Origin: Bifidobacterium vansinderenii
GTDB lineage: Bacteria; Actinomycetota; Actinomycetes; Actinomycetales; Bifidobacteriaceae
DNA length: 64,000 nt
Assembly: GCF_002234915.1 (NCBI RefSeq)
Contig: NZ_NEWD01000038.1
Location: 1-64,000, forward strand
Direction: 5' to 3'
Position 1 is the first letter of the stretch. Every line of letters begins with the position of its first letter. Below the pieces are notes generated by a model. It did not search any database and had not been told where the DNA came from. It saw only the letters and a list, made by a program, of their open reading frames with translations. This document shows, piece by piece, positions 27,467-35,898 of the stretch. A program made the position numbers and the translations under genes.

Positions 27467-28600
27467 ATGACCGCCGCCAATTCCACGCCCACCGTTCCCG
27501 GTGACGATCGTCTCGCCGAGCTCAAGGCCAAGAACCAGCAGTCGTTCTTCTCCAAACTGCCGATCGTCAAGCAGCTGCGCATCGCCGTCGGCTGGCAGAA
27601 GGGCATGCTCATCACCGGTCTGGTGCTGTGCGCGTTCTTCCTGCTCGTGGCCATCTTCGCCCCGCTGATCGCACCCTACGGCTACTCGCAGATCAAGGAC
27701 GCCAGCGGCAAGGCGTTCCCGACGCAGGCGGCGCCGAGCGCCGACCACATCTGGGGCACCACCGTGGGCGGCTTCGACGTGTTCAGCCGCACCGTGTGGG
27801 GCACCCGCACTGCCGTCATCGCCATCCTCGTGGCCGTGGTCTGCTCGATCTTCATCGGTGTGATCCTCGGTCTCGTCTCCGGCTACTTCGGCGGCTGGGT
27901 CGACCGCGTGCTCGTGGTCATCGCCGACGCCATCTACTCCTTCCCGTCGCTGCTGCTCGCCATCCTCATGGCCATCATGATCTCCGGCGGCCAGTCCGGT
28001 CTGTGGGCCGGCATCCTCTCGTCCGGTCTGTCGATCACCGTGGTCTACATCCCGCAGTACTTCCGCACCATCCGTGCCGAGGTCGTGCGCATGAAGGAAT
28101 CCGCATTCATCGAATCCGCCCGTGTGATCGGCGCCCCGACCTGGCGCATCATGACCAAGCACCTGCTGAAGAACTCCACCCGTACGCTGCCGGTCATCCT
28201 CACGCTGAACTCCTCCGAGGCCATCCTGACCCTCGCCGGTCTGGGCTTCCTCGGCTTCGGCATCGAGCCGACCGCCGCCGCCGAATGGGGCTACGACCTC
28301 AACCGCTCCGTCTCCGACGTGACCGCCGGCATCTGGTGGACCGCCGTGTTCCCGGGCGTGGCCATCGTGCTCATCGTGCTCGGCATCACGCTGGTGGGCG
28401 AGTCCCTCAACGATCTTGCCGATCCGCGACTGCGCGCCCGCAAGTCCGCCGGCGAGGTCATCGGCAGCATCGAGGACACCTCCGTCGACCCGTCCACGCA
28501 GAAGGACGCGGCCGAGGTCGTCTTCACCGATCCGAAGGTCGCCGCCGACCCCGCCGCCGGCGAGGCCGAATCCACGTCCACCGCGAGCAAGGGAGAATGA
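27467..28600 (+). CDS. Oligopeptide ABC transporter permease (DppC/OppC type)
   Basis: This is the second membrane subunit. An N-terminal cytosolic stretch is followed by TM1 (MLITGLVLCAFFLLVAIFAP), a periplasmic-side loop with HIWGTTVGGFDVFSR typical of DppC/OppC, and the EAA loop ESARVIGAPTWRIMTKH. It is 377 residues long with a hydrophilic C-terminal tail of about 50 residues rich in Ala/Glu/Ser. It is one base from the upstream permease and overlaps or abuts the ATPase start, so the three form one transcription unit. Confidence 0.93.
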   Translation: MTAANSTPTVPGDDRLAELKAKNQQSFFSKLPIVKQLRIAVGWQKGMLITGLVLCAFFLLVAIFAPLIAPYGYSQIKDASGKAFPTQAAPSADHIWGTTVGGFDVFSRTVWGTRTAVIAILVAVVCSIFIGVILGLVSGYFGGWVDRVLVVIADAIYSFPSLLLAILMAIMISGGQSGLWAGILSSGLSITVVYIPQYFRTIRAEVVRMKESAFIESARVIGAPTWRIMTKHLLKNSTRTLPVILTLNSSEAILTLAGLGFLGFGIEPTAAAEWGYDLNRSVSDVTAGIWWTAVFPGVAIVLIVLGITLVGESLNDLADPRLRARKSAGEVIGSIEDTSVDPSTQKDAAEVVFTDPKVAADPAAGEAESTSTASKGE

Positions 28601-28602
28601 TC

Positions 28603-30342
28603 ATGGCTGATTCCGTGAAGAACACTGCCAATGCCGTGAGCGACGGCGATCTCGCAGCGATCAAGGACCTGAGCGTCTCCTTCGTGACCGACGCCGGCCC
28701 GATCAAGGCCGTGGACAAGGTGAACCTGACCATCCCGCGCAAGTCCATCGTGGGCATCGTGGGCGAGTCCGGCTCCGGCAAGTCCGTCACCGCGCGCTCC
28801 ATCCTCAAGCTGCTGCCCGAGACCGCATCCACCGCTGGTGCCATCTATCTCAAGAGCCGTGACGGCTCCAAGGAGATGGACGTGCTCTCGCTGTCCGGCG
28901 AGGACCTGCGCAAGATGCGCGGCGAAGAGGCGGCCATGGTGTTCCAGGAGCCCAATTCCGTGCTCAACCCCGTGTACACCATCGGCTGGCAGATCGCCGA
29001 GGGCCTGCGTGCCCACGGCATCACCGACAAGCACGAGCAGCGCGCCAAGTCCATCGACATCCTCAAGAAGGTGGGCATCCCCGACGCCGAGACGCGCATC
29101 GACTACTACCCGCACCAGTTCTCCGGCGGTCAGAAGCAGCGCATCGTCATCGCCATGGCGCTCGTGCTCAACGCCGGTCTGATCCTGGCCGACGAGCCGA
29201 CCACCGCACTCGACGTGACCGTGCAGGCCGAGATCCTCGACCTGCTGCGCATGGCCCGCGACGAGTTCGACGCCTCCGTGCTGATCATCACCCACAACAT
29301 GGGCGTGATCGCCGACGTGGCCGACGACGTGATCGTGATGTACCGCGGCCACGTCGTAGAGCAGGGCAGCGTGGAGCAGATCTTCTACTCCCCGCAGCAC
29401 GACTACACCAAGCGACTGCTCGCCGCCGTGCCGCGCATCGGCCAGAAGCTCATCGTCAAGGACGAGAACGGCAACGTGATCGACCGCAAGGTGGACTGGC
29501 GCACCCAGCCCATCGCCGTCAAGGCCCGCGGTCTCGAGATCACGTACCCCGGTCACCTGATGCAGCCCGACTTCAAGGCCGTCAAGGGCATCGACTTCGA
29601 CATCCACCGTTCTGAAGTGGTGGGTCTCGTGGGCGAGTCCGGTTCCGGCAAGTCCACCACAGGTCGTGCCATCGCCGGCCTGCAGCGCATCTCCGGCGGT
29701 TCGCTCAACGTGCTCGGCATGGAGATGAAGGGCTTCAAGGAGCGTGACTTCAAGCCGAAGCGCGCCGACATCGGCTTTGTGTTCCAGGACCCGGGCAGCT
29801 CGTTCAACCCGCTGATGACCATCGCGCAGAACGTGGCCGAACCGCTGCTTGTGCACAAGAAGTACGATTCGCTGGCCTCCGCCCGCAAGTACGTGGAGGA
29901 GCTGCTCGAGATGGTGCAGCTGCCCAAGGCGTACATGGACCGCTTCCCGCATGAGCTGTCCGGCGGTCAGCGTCAGAGGGCCTCGCTGGCCCGCGCTCTG
30001 GCGCTCAAGCCGCCGCTGCTGATCGCCGACGAGCCTACGTCCGCGCTGGACGTGTCGGTTCAGGCTAAGGTGCTTGAGCTGTTCAAGCGCCTGCAGGTGG
30101 AGATCGGCTTCGCATGCCTGTTCATCACCCATGACCTCGCGGTGGTCGACATGCTTGCCGACCGCGTCATGGTGATGCACAAGGGCGAGATCGTGGAGCA
30201 TGGTGACACGGACGATATTCTGCGCAACCCGCAGAACCCGTACACCAAGAAGCTGCTCGCCTCGCTGCCGATCCCGGACCCGCGCGAACAGGCCAAGCAC
30301 CGCGAGCATCTGCACGCCCTGCTTGCCGAGGAGAACAAGTAG
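28603..30342 (+). CDS. Fused double ATPase of the oligopeptide ABC transporter (DppD-DppF)
   Basis: One 579-residue polypeptide carries both nucleotide-binding domains of the importer. Walker A motifs GESGSGKS are at 54-61 and about 344-351. ABC signatures are FSGGQKQR and LSGGQRQR, and Walker B/DEPT motifs are ILADEPTTALD and LIADEPTSALD. The C-terminal domain ends with the OppF-like NPYTKKLL segment. ATG 28603 is preferred because AAGGGAG is seven bases upstream; ATG 28597 overlapping the permease stop is the alternative. The open frame continues about 970 bp upstream only as an out-of-frame shadow of the permease. Confidence 0.94.
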   Translation: MADSVKNTANAVSDGDLAAIKDLSVSFVTDAGPIKAVDKVNLTIPRKSIVGIVGESGSGKSVTARSILKLLPETASTAGAIYLKSRDGSKEMDVLSLSGEDLRKMRGEEAAMVFQEPNSVLNPVYTIGWQIAEGLRAHGITDKHEQRAKSIDILKKVGIPDAETRIDYYPHQFSGGQKQRIVIAMALVLNAGLILADEPTTALDVTVQAEILDLLRMARDEFDASVLIITHNMGVIADVADDVIVMYRGHVVEQGSVEQIFYSPQHDYTKRLLAAVPRIGQKLIVKDENGNVIDRKVDWRTQPIAVKARGLEITYPGHLMQPDFKAVKGIDFDIHRSEVVGLVGESGSGKSTTGRAIAGLQRISGGSLNVLGMEMKGFKERDFKPKRADIGFVFQDPGSSFNPLMTIAQNVAEPLLVHKKYDSLASARKYVEELLEMVQLPKAYMDRFPHELSGGQRQRASLARALALKPPLLIADEPTSALDVSVQAKVLELFKRLQVEIGFACLFITHDLAVVDMLADRVMVMHKGEIVEHGDTDDILRNPQNPYTKKLLASLPIPDPREQAKHREHLHALLAEENK

Positions 30343-30375
30343 TCTCTCTGCTGAACGCCGGTGAGGTCGATCGTC

Positions 30376-30416
30376 AAAGGCCCGCCCATATGAGATTTTC
30401 ATATGGACGGGCCTTT
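30376..30416 (+). terminator. Terminator of the peptide-transport operon
   Basis: AAAGGCCCG and CCATATG pair with CATATGG and CGGGCCTTT. It lies between the ATPase gene and the convergent ROK gene and could serve both strands. Confidence 0.85.
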
Positions 30417-30459
30417 GTGCTGCTTGTGGTGGGGAGAAACCACGACCGTTTTTGTATCC

Positions 30460-31710
30460 TCAGCAGGAGGACCGGGCGAACCGACGCAGGAACTCCAATG
30501 ATGTCAGTCCCTGATCGATGGCCGCGTACGCCAGTCCGATGATGCCGGCGCGTACCTCGTCGTCACAGGATTCGATACGCAGCGATGTGGTCGCCAACGG
30601 CTGGGCGCGGGCCCATACGCGTTCGCGAATGCCGCTCATCAGCAGCTCGCCGCAATGTGCAAGTTCACCGCCGACAATGATGGTCGACGGGTTGGTCAGA
30701 TTGACGCATGCGGAAACCACATCACCGATCAGACGTCCCGCTCGACGAATCAGCTGTATGGTTTCGACGTCGCCGTTTTCGGCGAGGTCTACCACATCCG
30801 ACAACGTATGCACGTGCTTGCCGGCATCTCGCATGGCCTGCAACACGGCCCATCCTCCGGCGGTGGCCTCCACACAGCCGATGTTGCCGCACCGGCATGG
30901 ACGATCAGAGCCGTCCTCGCCGAATACGTGGATGTGTCCGATATCGCCGGCCGCGCCGCCCGAGCCATGCATGATGGCTCCAGAGGATATGACACCGGCG
31001 CCCAGACCCATGCCAGCATGCACATACAGCAGATCGTCGACCATGCGTTCACCGTTGCCGGCCAGTTCGTACGCCTTGTATAGGGCGCGGACATTGGCGT
31101 CGTTTTCGACGAATGCGGGCACATGATAGCGCGCGGAGAAGTGGTCGCGCAGATTGTGGTTCTCCCAATGGCGCATCACTGGGGCCTGGATGATGTTGCC
31201 GGTGGTCGTCTCGACTCGTGTGGTCACCGCCACGGATACAGCACACAGTCGTGGCATACGTTCATGGTCGCCTTGTCCAGCACCATCGTCGGTATCGGTT
31301 TCGGAGACATCGGCCAGCATTGCATCCGCTGCAGCGTGAATCAGGTCGAGCGTCTCCTCCGGTCCGTTTTCGGCGCCGGATTCAATGGTCCGGGTCAGGA
31401 GGGGGTGCCCGGATAGATCGCACAGGGCGAGCGTGGTGATGGTGGTGGCGATATCGACGGTGAGAATGACAGCGCATGAGGCGTCGAAGGCGAATCCCTG
31501 CGCGGGACGGCCACCGGTCGGACTGGGCAGGGCCGATGGCCGCACTATGCCGATCGCGACGAGTTCATCGATGCGCTTGTTCACGGTGGGACGTGCCCAT
31601 CCGGTTGCAGTGCCGATCTCGCTACGCGTCATCGCCCCGTGTGTGCGAAGTCGGGTGAGCAGTTCGAGCGTACCCTCATTGAGGTTTGTGCTTTCCTCCA
31701 CTTTGGTCAT
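30460..31710 (-). CDS. ROK-family transcriptional repressor
   Basis: This sugar-responsive regulator of the NagC/XylR type has an N-terminal winged helix (MTRSEIGTATGWARPTVNKRI) followed by a ROK sugar-binding domain with the zinc motif CRCGNIGCVEA. I start at ATG 31710 (MTKVEEST); ATG 31722 is close and equally possible, and neither has a strong ribosome site. It gives 416 residues. It is divergent from the kinase and transporter genes, and a 22-bp palindrome lies in the shared upstream region, so it probably controls them and itself. The inducer is unknown. Confidence 0.88.
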   Translation of the reverse strand: MTKVEESTNLNEGTLELLTRLRTHGAMTRSEIGTATGWARPTVNKRIDELVAIGIVRPSALPSPTGGRPAQGFAFDASCAVILTVDIATTITTLALCDLSGHPLLTRTIESGAENGPEETLDLIHAAADAMLADVSETDTDDGAGQGDHERMPRLCAVSVAVTTRVETTTGNIIQAPVMRHWENHNLRDHFSARYHVPAFVENDANVRALYKAYELAGNGERMVDDLLYVHAGMGLGAGVISSGAIMHGSGGAAGDIGHIHVFGEDGSDRPCRCGNIGCVEATAGGWAVLQAMRDAGKHVHTLSDVVDLAENGDVETIQLIRRAGRLIGDVVSACVNLTNPSTIIVGGELAHCGELLMSGIRERVWARAQPLATTSLRIESCDDEVRAGIIGLAYAAIDQGLTSLEFLRRFARSSC

Positions 31711-31766
31711 GATTGACAGCATACTCGCCGGCCAATATGACAATATCTTCACATTTATTTGTCTTC

Positions 31767-31788
31767 TTTTGTATATGTATATACAAAA
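31767..31788. promoter_or_regulatory. 22-bp palindrome, candidate ROK operator
   Basis: Arms TTTTGTATAT and ATATACAAAA are separated by two bases, a perfect dyad in an AT-rich stretch between the divergent repressor and kinase genes. The length and position fit an operator for the adjacent repressor. The rest of the gap to 31944 holds an AAGGAGG at 31810-31817 that is not placed before a convincing start. Confidence 0.7.
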
Positions 31789-31944
31789 GAGTGCTATTCT
31801 TATGTATTGCAAGGAGGATTACGGATAGCGGTGAAGCTTTCGTTCCAAGAGGTCCTTCGGCGATGACGGCAACGTCGTAAAGTCCGTGCGACGTCATATC
31901 GCAATGGCGGCGAATGCCACCGATTTCCATAGGAGGAAACGACA

Positions 31945-32619
31945 ATGACAATCCATATTAAGAATCTCGATGAGGCCAAATCCCGAGTGGAATCCATGCT
32001 CGCCTCCCGCGAGCGTGTGATTCTCGGCATCGTGGGCGCTCCTGGCGCCGGCAAGTCCACATTGGCCCGGCTACTGTCCGAGGCATTCTCCGATGGCATC
32101 CCCGGTATCGGCGAACCGGTGGATCATTTCGCAGCTTGGGTACCGATGGACGGTTATCATCTGGCCGACGTCGAATTGAGGCGTCTCGGTCGATTGCAGC
32201 GCAAGGGCGCCATCGATACGTTTGATGCACGGGGCTACCGCTCCTTGCTCAACCGGATCCACGCCGGCGAGGATGGCGTGATCTATGCTCCGATGTTTGA
32301 ACGCGATCTCGAACAGCCGCTCGCCGGTGCGATCCCTGTGTTCCCGTGGACGCGTCTTGTGGTCACCGAAGGCAACTACCTGCTGGATGAGACCGATGCA
32401 TGGAAGGACGTGCGTGCCGCCATGACCGAGGTCTGGTACGTCGATGTTGATGACGAACTGCGTCACGAACGTCTGGTCGAACGGCATATCCAATTCGGAA
32501 AGAAGCCGGAACAGGCACGCGCATGGGTTATGGAGGTCGACGAGGTCAACGCCCGTCGCATTGCGGCCTGCCGTGATCGTGCCGACGCCACCGTTTCCCT
32601 GCCCCCACTGGATCTGTAA
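31945..32619 (+). CDS. P-loop kinase (uridine-kinase/PRK-like, FrcK type)
   Basis: The 224-residue protein is of the nucleoside/sugar kinase group that includes uridine kinase, phosphoribulokinase and the fructose-locus kinase FrcK. Walker A is GAPGAGKST at 31-39. The substrate loop PMDGYHL and the strand LVVTEGNYLL are characteristic. AGGAGG precedes the ATG. It is followed by an MFS sugar transporter and controlled by a divergent ROK gene, so a sugar or nucleoside taken up by that transporter is the likely substrate; which one cannot be told from sequence. Confidence 0.82.
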   Translation: MTIHIKNLDEAKSRVESMLASRERVILGIVGAPGAGKSTLARLLSEAFSDGIPGIGEPVDHFAAWVPMDGYHLADVELRRLGRLQRKGAIDTFDARGYRSLLNRIHAGEDGVIYAPMFERDLEQPLAGAIPVFPWTRLVVTEGNYLLDETDAWKDVRAAMTEVWYVDVDDELRHERLVERHIQFGKKPEQARAWVMEVDEVNARRIAACRDRADATVSLPPLDL

Positions 32620-32655
32620 ACGTTCTGAATCGCGACGTCATGAAGGAATAACGCA

Positions 32656-33888
32656 ATGAGCAACACAATCGTCAAGTCCGGCTTTTCCAAAATCGCACCG
32701 GTCATGCTGGCATTCTTCGTCATGGGCTTCGTCGATCTTGTCGGCACGGCCACCAATTATGTCAAAGCCGAATTCACACTGGCCGACGGTACCGCGAATC
32801 TGTTCACCACCATGGTGTTCTTCTGGTTCCTCATCTTCTCCGTGCCGACCGGCATTCTAATGAACAGAATAGGCCGTCGCAGAACCGTGCTGTGGTCCAT
32901 TCTCATCACGCTCGTGGCTATGGCCCTGCCGATCGTCGCATACGTCGTCTACCCTGCAGGGTCGTCTATCCGACTGGCGCTGATCGTTGCCTCCTTCGCG
33001 TTTCTCGGCATCGGCAACACCTTGATGCAGGTATCGCTCAACCCACTGCTGACTGTGTTCGTCAAGGGCGACAATCTCGCTTCCACACTGACCACGGGGC
33101 AGTTCGTCAAGGCCTTCGCGTCCCTGTTCGCTCCGTATATCGCCGCATGGGGATTCGGTAGGCTGAACATGTGGTGGATCCTGTTCGTGATCTATCTTGC
33201 AGTCGGTGTCATCGGCTATGTCTGGCTTGCCTTCGACCGGATTGAGGAGCCTAATCCCGACTCCGGCTCCACCACTATCGCGCGTTGCTTCGGACTGCTG
33301 TTCTCCGATCGCGTCGTACTCCTGTGTTTCCTCGGCATCGTCGCCCATGTGGGCATTGATGTGGGCGTCAACGCCCAGGCTCCGCGCATCCTCATGGAGC
33401 ATACGGACATCGCCCTGACCGTCGCCACCAACGCCACGATGGTGTACTTCATCGCGCGCATGGTCGGATGTCTCGTCGGCGGCGTGGCACTGAAGAAAGT
33501 GAGCAATGCATTCGGTTTGCGTGTATGTGGTGTGATCGTGACGCTGGCCATGGTCTGCTTTGCGATCTTCGCCCTGATTCCATCCAATCCACCGCATTGG
33601 CTGTTCTGGCTGGCCATCGCGCTCATCGGTTTCGGCAACTCTAACGTGTTCTCGCTATTCCTTTCCCACGCGCTCATGTACCGTCCGGAACGCCAGAACG
33701 AGATTTCCGGTCTCATGCTCATGGGACTGATCGGCGGTGCGGTCTTCCCGCCGCTCATGGGCGTCGCAGCTGACGTGGCCGGACAGTTCGGAGGTATTCT
33801 CGTGATGGCCGTGGGCTGCGTCTACATCCTTGTCGTTTCCCTCGCCCACAAGGTCCTCGAGGGGGATCGGTTCGCTTTGGTTTCGTGA
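32656..33888 (+). CDS. MFS sugar transporter (FucP/GlcP-like)
   Basis: This 410-residue, 12-segment permease resembles the sugar:proton symporter branch of the major facilitator family. The first helix is MLAFFVMGFVDLVGTATNYV, the inter-helix motif GILMNRIGRRR lies between TM2 and TM3, and GNTLMQVSLNPLL is typical of FucP relatives. An AAGGAA site precedes the ATG. It lies 36 bp after the kinase gene, so both are probably one operon. Confidence 0.88.
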   Translation: MSNTIVKSGFSKIAPVMLAFFVMGFVDLVGTATNYVKAEFTLADGTANLFTTMVFFWFLIFSVPTGILMNRIGRRRTVLWSILITLVAMALPIVAYVVYPAGSSIRLALIVASFAFLGIGNTLMQVSLNPLLTVFVKGDNLASTLTTGQFVKAFASLFAPYIAAWGFGRLNMWWILFVIYLAVGVIGYVWLAFDRIEEPNPDSGSTTIARCFGLLFSDRVVLLCFLGIVAHVGIDVGVNAQAPRILMEHTDIALTVATNATMVYFIARMVGCLVGGVALKKVSNAFGLRVCGVIVTLAMVCFAIFALIPSNPPHWLFWLAIALIGFGNSNVFSLFLSHALMYRPERQNEISGLMLMGLIGGAVFPPLMGVAADVAGQFGGILVMAVGCVYILVVSLAHKVLEGDRFALVS

Positions 33889-34075
33889 CGGGTTCCGTCG
33901 TCGGTCCGTCGGTGTTTGTGATCGAACCGTATCCGGGAAATGCTCGCCGAGGAAACAAAAGACATCTGTTTGGTTGTTTCAACTAACGAAGGGGAAACCG
34001 AAGCGCAACATGACAGACGGATAGTCAGGGCAATCCCGCACATCGAGCGGGAGCGTCAGGAGGAAGACGAATCCC

Positions 34076-35707
34076 ATGAATATCAAGAAGATCGGAGCGG
34101 CCATGGTATCCGTGGCCGCTGTGGCGTCGCTGGCAGCATGCGGCGTCAAGGATGGCGGATCGTCATCATCATCGTCCGGAGACACGCTGACCATCGGCAC
34201 CACCGACAAGATCGTGAGCCTCGACCCGGCCGCGTCCTACGACAACGGTTCGTACGCCGTGCAGATCCAAGTGTTCCCGTTCCTGTTCGCTCAGGACTAC
34301 GGGCAGTCCGACATGAGCCCGGATATCGCCGCCGATGATGGCAGTTGGAGTGCGGATGGCACCGAGTTCACCGTGAAGCTCAAGTCTGGTCTGAAGTTCG
34401 CCAACGGCCACAAGCTCACCTCCTCCGACGTGAAGTTCTCGCTCGACCGTATCAAGAAGATCAACGACGAGAACGGCCCCTCCTCGCTGCTTGCCAACGT
34501 GGAATCGGTGGAGGCGCCCGACGACACTACCGTGGTGATCAAGGATTCCGTGAAGAACGACGTCACGTTGAAGCAGGTGCTGGGTTCGCCGGCCGGTCCG
34601 ATCGTGGATGAGCAGGTGTTCAGCGCCGACAAGGTAACCGACGCCGACACCATCGTCAAAGGCGATGCGTTCGCCGGTCCGTACAAGCTGACCTCGTTCA
34701 AGCTCAACGAGGCGCTGGCCTATGAGAAGAACGATTCGTACAAGGGTCTGACCCCGGCCAAGAACAACGCCGTGCAGGTGAAGTACTTCGCCGATGCGTC
34801 CAACCTCAAGCTCGCCATCCAGCAGGGGCAGGTGGACGTCGCCTACCGTCAGCTCACCCCGACCGACATCGCCGACCTCAAGAAGGACAGCAAGGTCAAG
34901 GTCGTCAATGGTCCCGGTGGCGAGGAGCGCTTCATCACCTTCAACATGAAGATCATGCCGTATGGCGAATCCCAGCCGGACGCTGACGCCAGCAAGGCCA
35001 AGGCCGTACGCCAGGCGGCGGCCAATCTGATCGATCGCGAGGCACTGTCCACGAACGTGTACAAGGGCACCTACACCCCGCTGTATTCCTTCATTCCCGA
35101 CGGTCTGTCCGGTCATGACGACACGTTGAAGAGCGCGTACGGCGACGGCAATGGCAAGCCGAGCGTGGAGAAGGCGAAGAAGGTGCTCGAGGACGCCGGC
35201 GTCTCCACTCCGGTAGAGCTGAGCCTGCAGTACAACGCCGAGCACTACGGCGCGAGCTCCGCCGACGAGTATGCGGCCATCAAGTCGCAGCTGGAGAACG
35301 GCGGCCTGTTCAAGGTGAATCTGCAGCAGACCGAGTGGACCCAGTATCAGAAGGAGCGTGTGGTGACCGAAGACTCCGATGGCTCCTATCCGGCCTACCA
35401 GCTGGGGTGGTTCCCGGACTATTCGGATCCGGACAACTACCTGTCCCCGTTCTTCCGTGACGGCAACTTCGTGAACAACGGCTATTCCAACAGTCAGGTC
35501 AACGATCTGATCGTTCAGCAGGCCGGTGAGCAGGACAAGTCCAAGCGCGAGGATCTGCTCAAGCAGATCCAGCAGCTGGAGACCGAGGACATCTCCACCC
35601 TGCCGCTGCTGCAGGGCGCGCAGGTGGCCGTGACCGGCACGAACATCTCGGGTGTCAAGCTTGATGCTTCGTTCCGCTTCCGCTATGCCTCGGTGACCAA
35701 GGGCTGA
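34076..35707 (+). CDS. Oligopeptide-binding lipoprotein (paralogue 2)
   Basis: This second family 5 solute-binding lipoprotein (543 aa) is very similar to paralogue 1 throughout. Signal peptide MNIKKIGAAMVSVAAVASLA is followed by lipidated Cys22 (lipobox LAAC). No permease or ATPase genes accompany it, so it may deliver other peptides to the transporter at 24.5-30.3 kb. AGGAGGAAG lies upstream of the ATG. Its DNA contains patches identical to paralogue 1 (92 bp at the 3' end) and to paralogue 3 (53, 72 and 56 bp), suggesting recombination among the copies. Confidence 0.92.
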   Translation: MNIKKIGAAMVSVAAVASLAACGVKDGGSSSSSSGDTLTIGTTDKIVSLDPAASYDNGSYAVQIQVFPFLFAQDYGQSDMSPDIAADDGSWSADGTEFTVKLKSGLKFANGHKLTSSDVKFSLDRIKKINDENGPSSLLANVESVEAPDDTTVVIKDSVKNDVTLKQVLGSPAGPIVDEQVFSADKVTDADTIVKGDAFAGPYKLTSFKLNEALAYEKNDSYKGLTPAKNNAVQVKYFADASNLKLAIQQGQVDVAYRQLTPTDIADLKKDSKVKVVNGPGGEERFITFNMKIMPYGESQPDADASKAKAVRQAAANLIDREALSTNVYKGTYTPLYSFIPDGLSGHDDTLKSAYGDGNGKPSVEKAKKVLEDAGVSTPVELSLQYNAEHYGASSADEYAAIKSQLENGGLFKVNLQQTEWTQYQKERVVTEDSDGSYPAYQLGWFPDYSDPDNYLSPFFRDGNFVNNGYSNSQVNDLIVQQAGEQDKSKREDLLKQIQQLETEDISTLPLLQGAQVAVTGTNISGVKLDASFRFRYASVTKG

Positions 35708-35741
35708 GCGGCTGACCGACGTTCAAACGGCCGTATCCGGG

Positions 35742-35799
35742 AAACGGGTGCGGAGTGATTCCATGACGGTGCCCATGGAACGCTTCGCACCCGTTTTTT
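35742..35799 (+). terminator. Terminator after paralogue 2
   Basis: AAACGGGTGCG pairs with CGCACCCGTTT, with an inner TTCCATG/CATGGAA stem and a run of six T. Confidence 0.85.
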
Positions 35800-35898
35800 C
35801 ATGTTCTCGATGATTTGCCGCCGTCGTCATGCATCATGCCATAATGAAACGCGGTCATTGGACGAATCTCATCGGATGGGGAACATAGCAGGGGGATA

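Noticed and set aside
27628-28602. Upstream extension of the fused ATPase frame to 904 codons
   Set aside because: It overlaps the DppC-like permease in another frame and is Arg/His/Pro-rich; the true start is at 28603 or 28597.
31831-31866. An 11-codon leader peptide (GTG start) before the kinase gene
   Set aside because: The AAGGAGG at 31810-31817 is 13 or more bases away and there is no attenuator-type amino-acid run.
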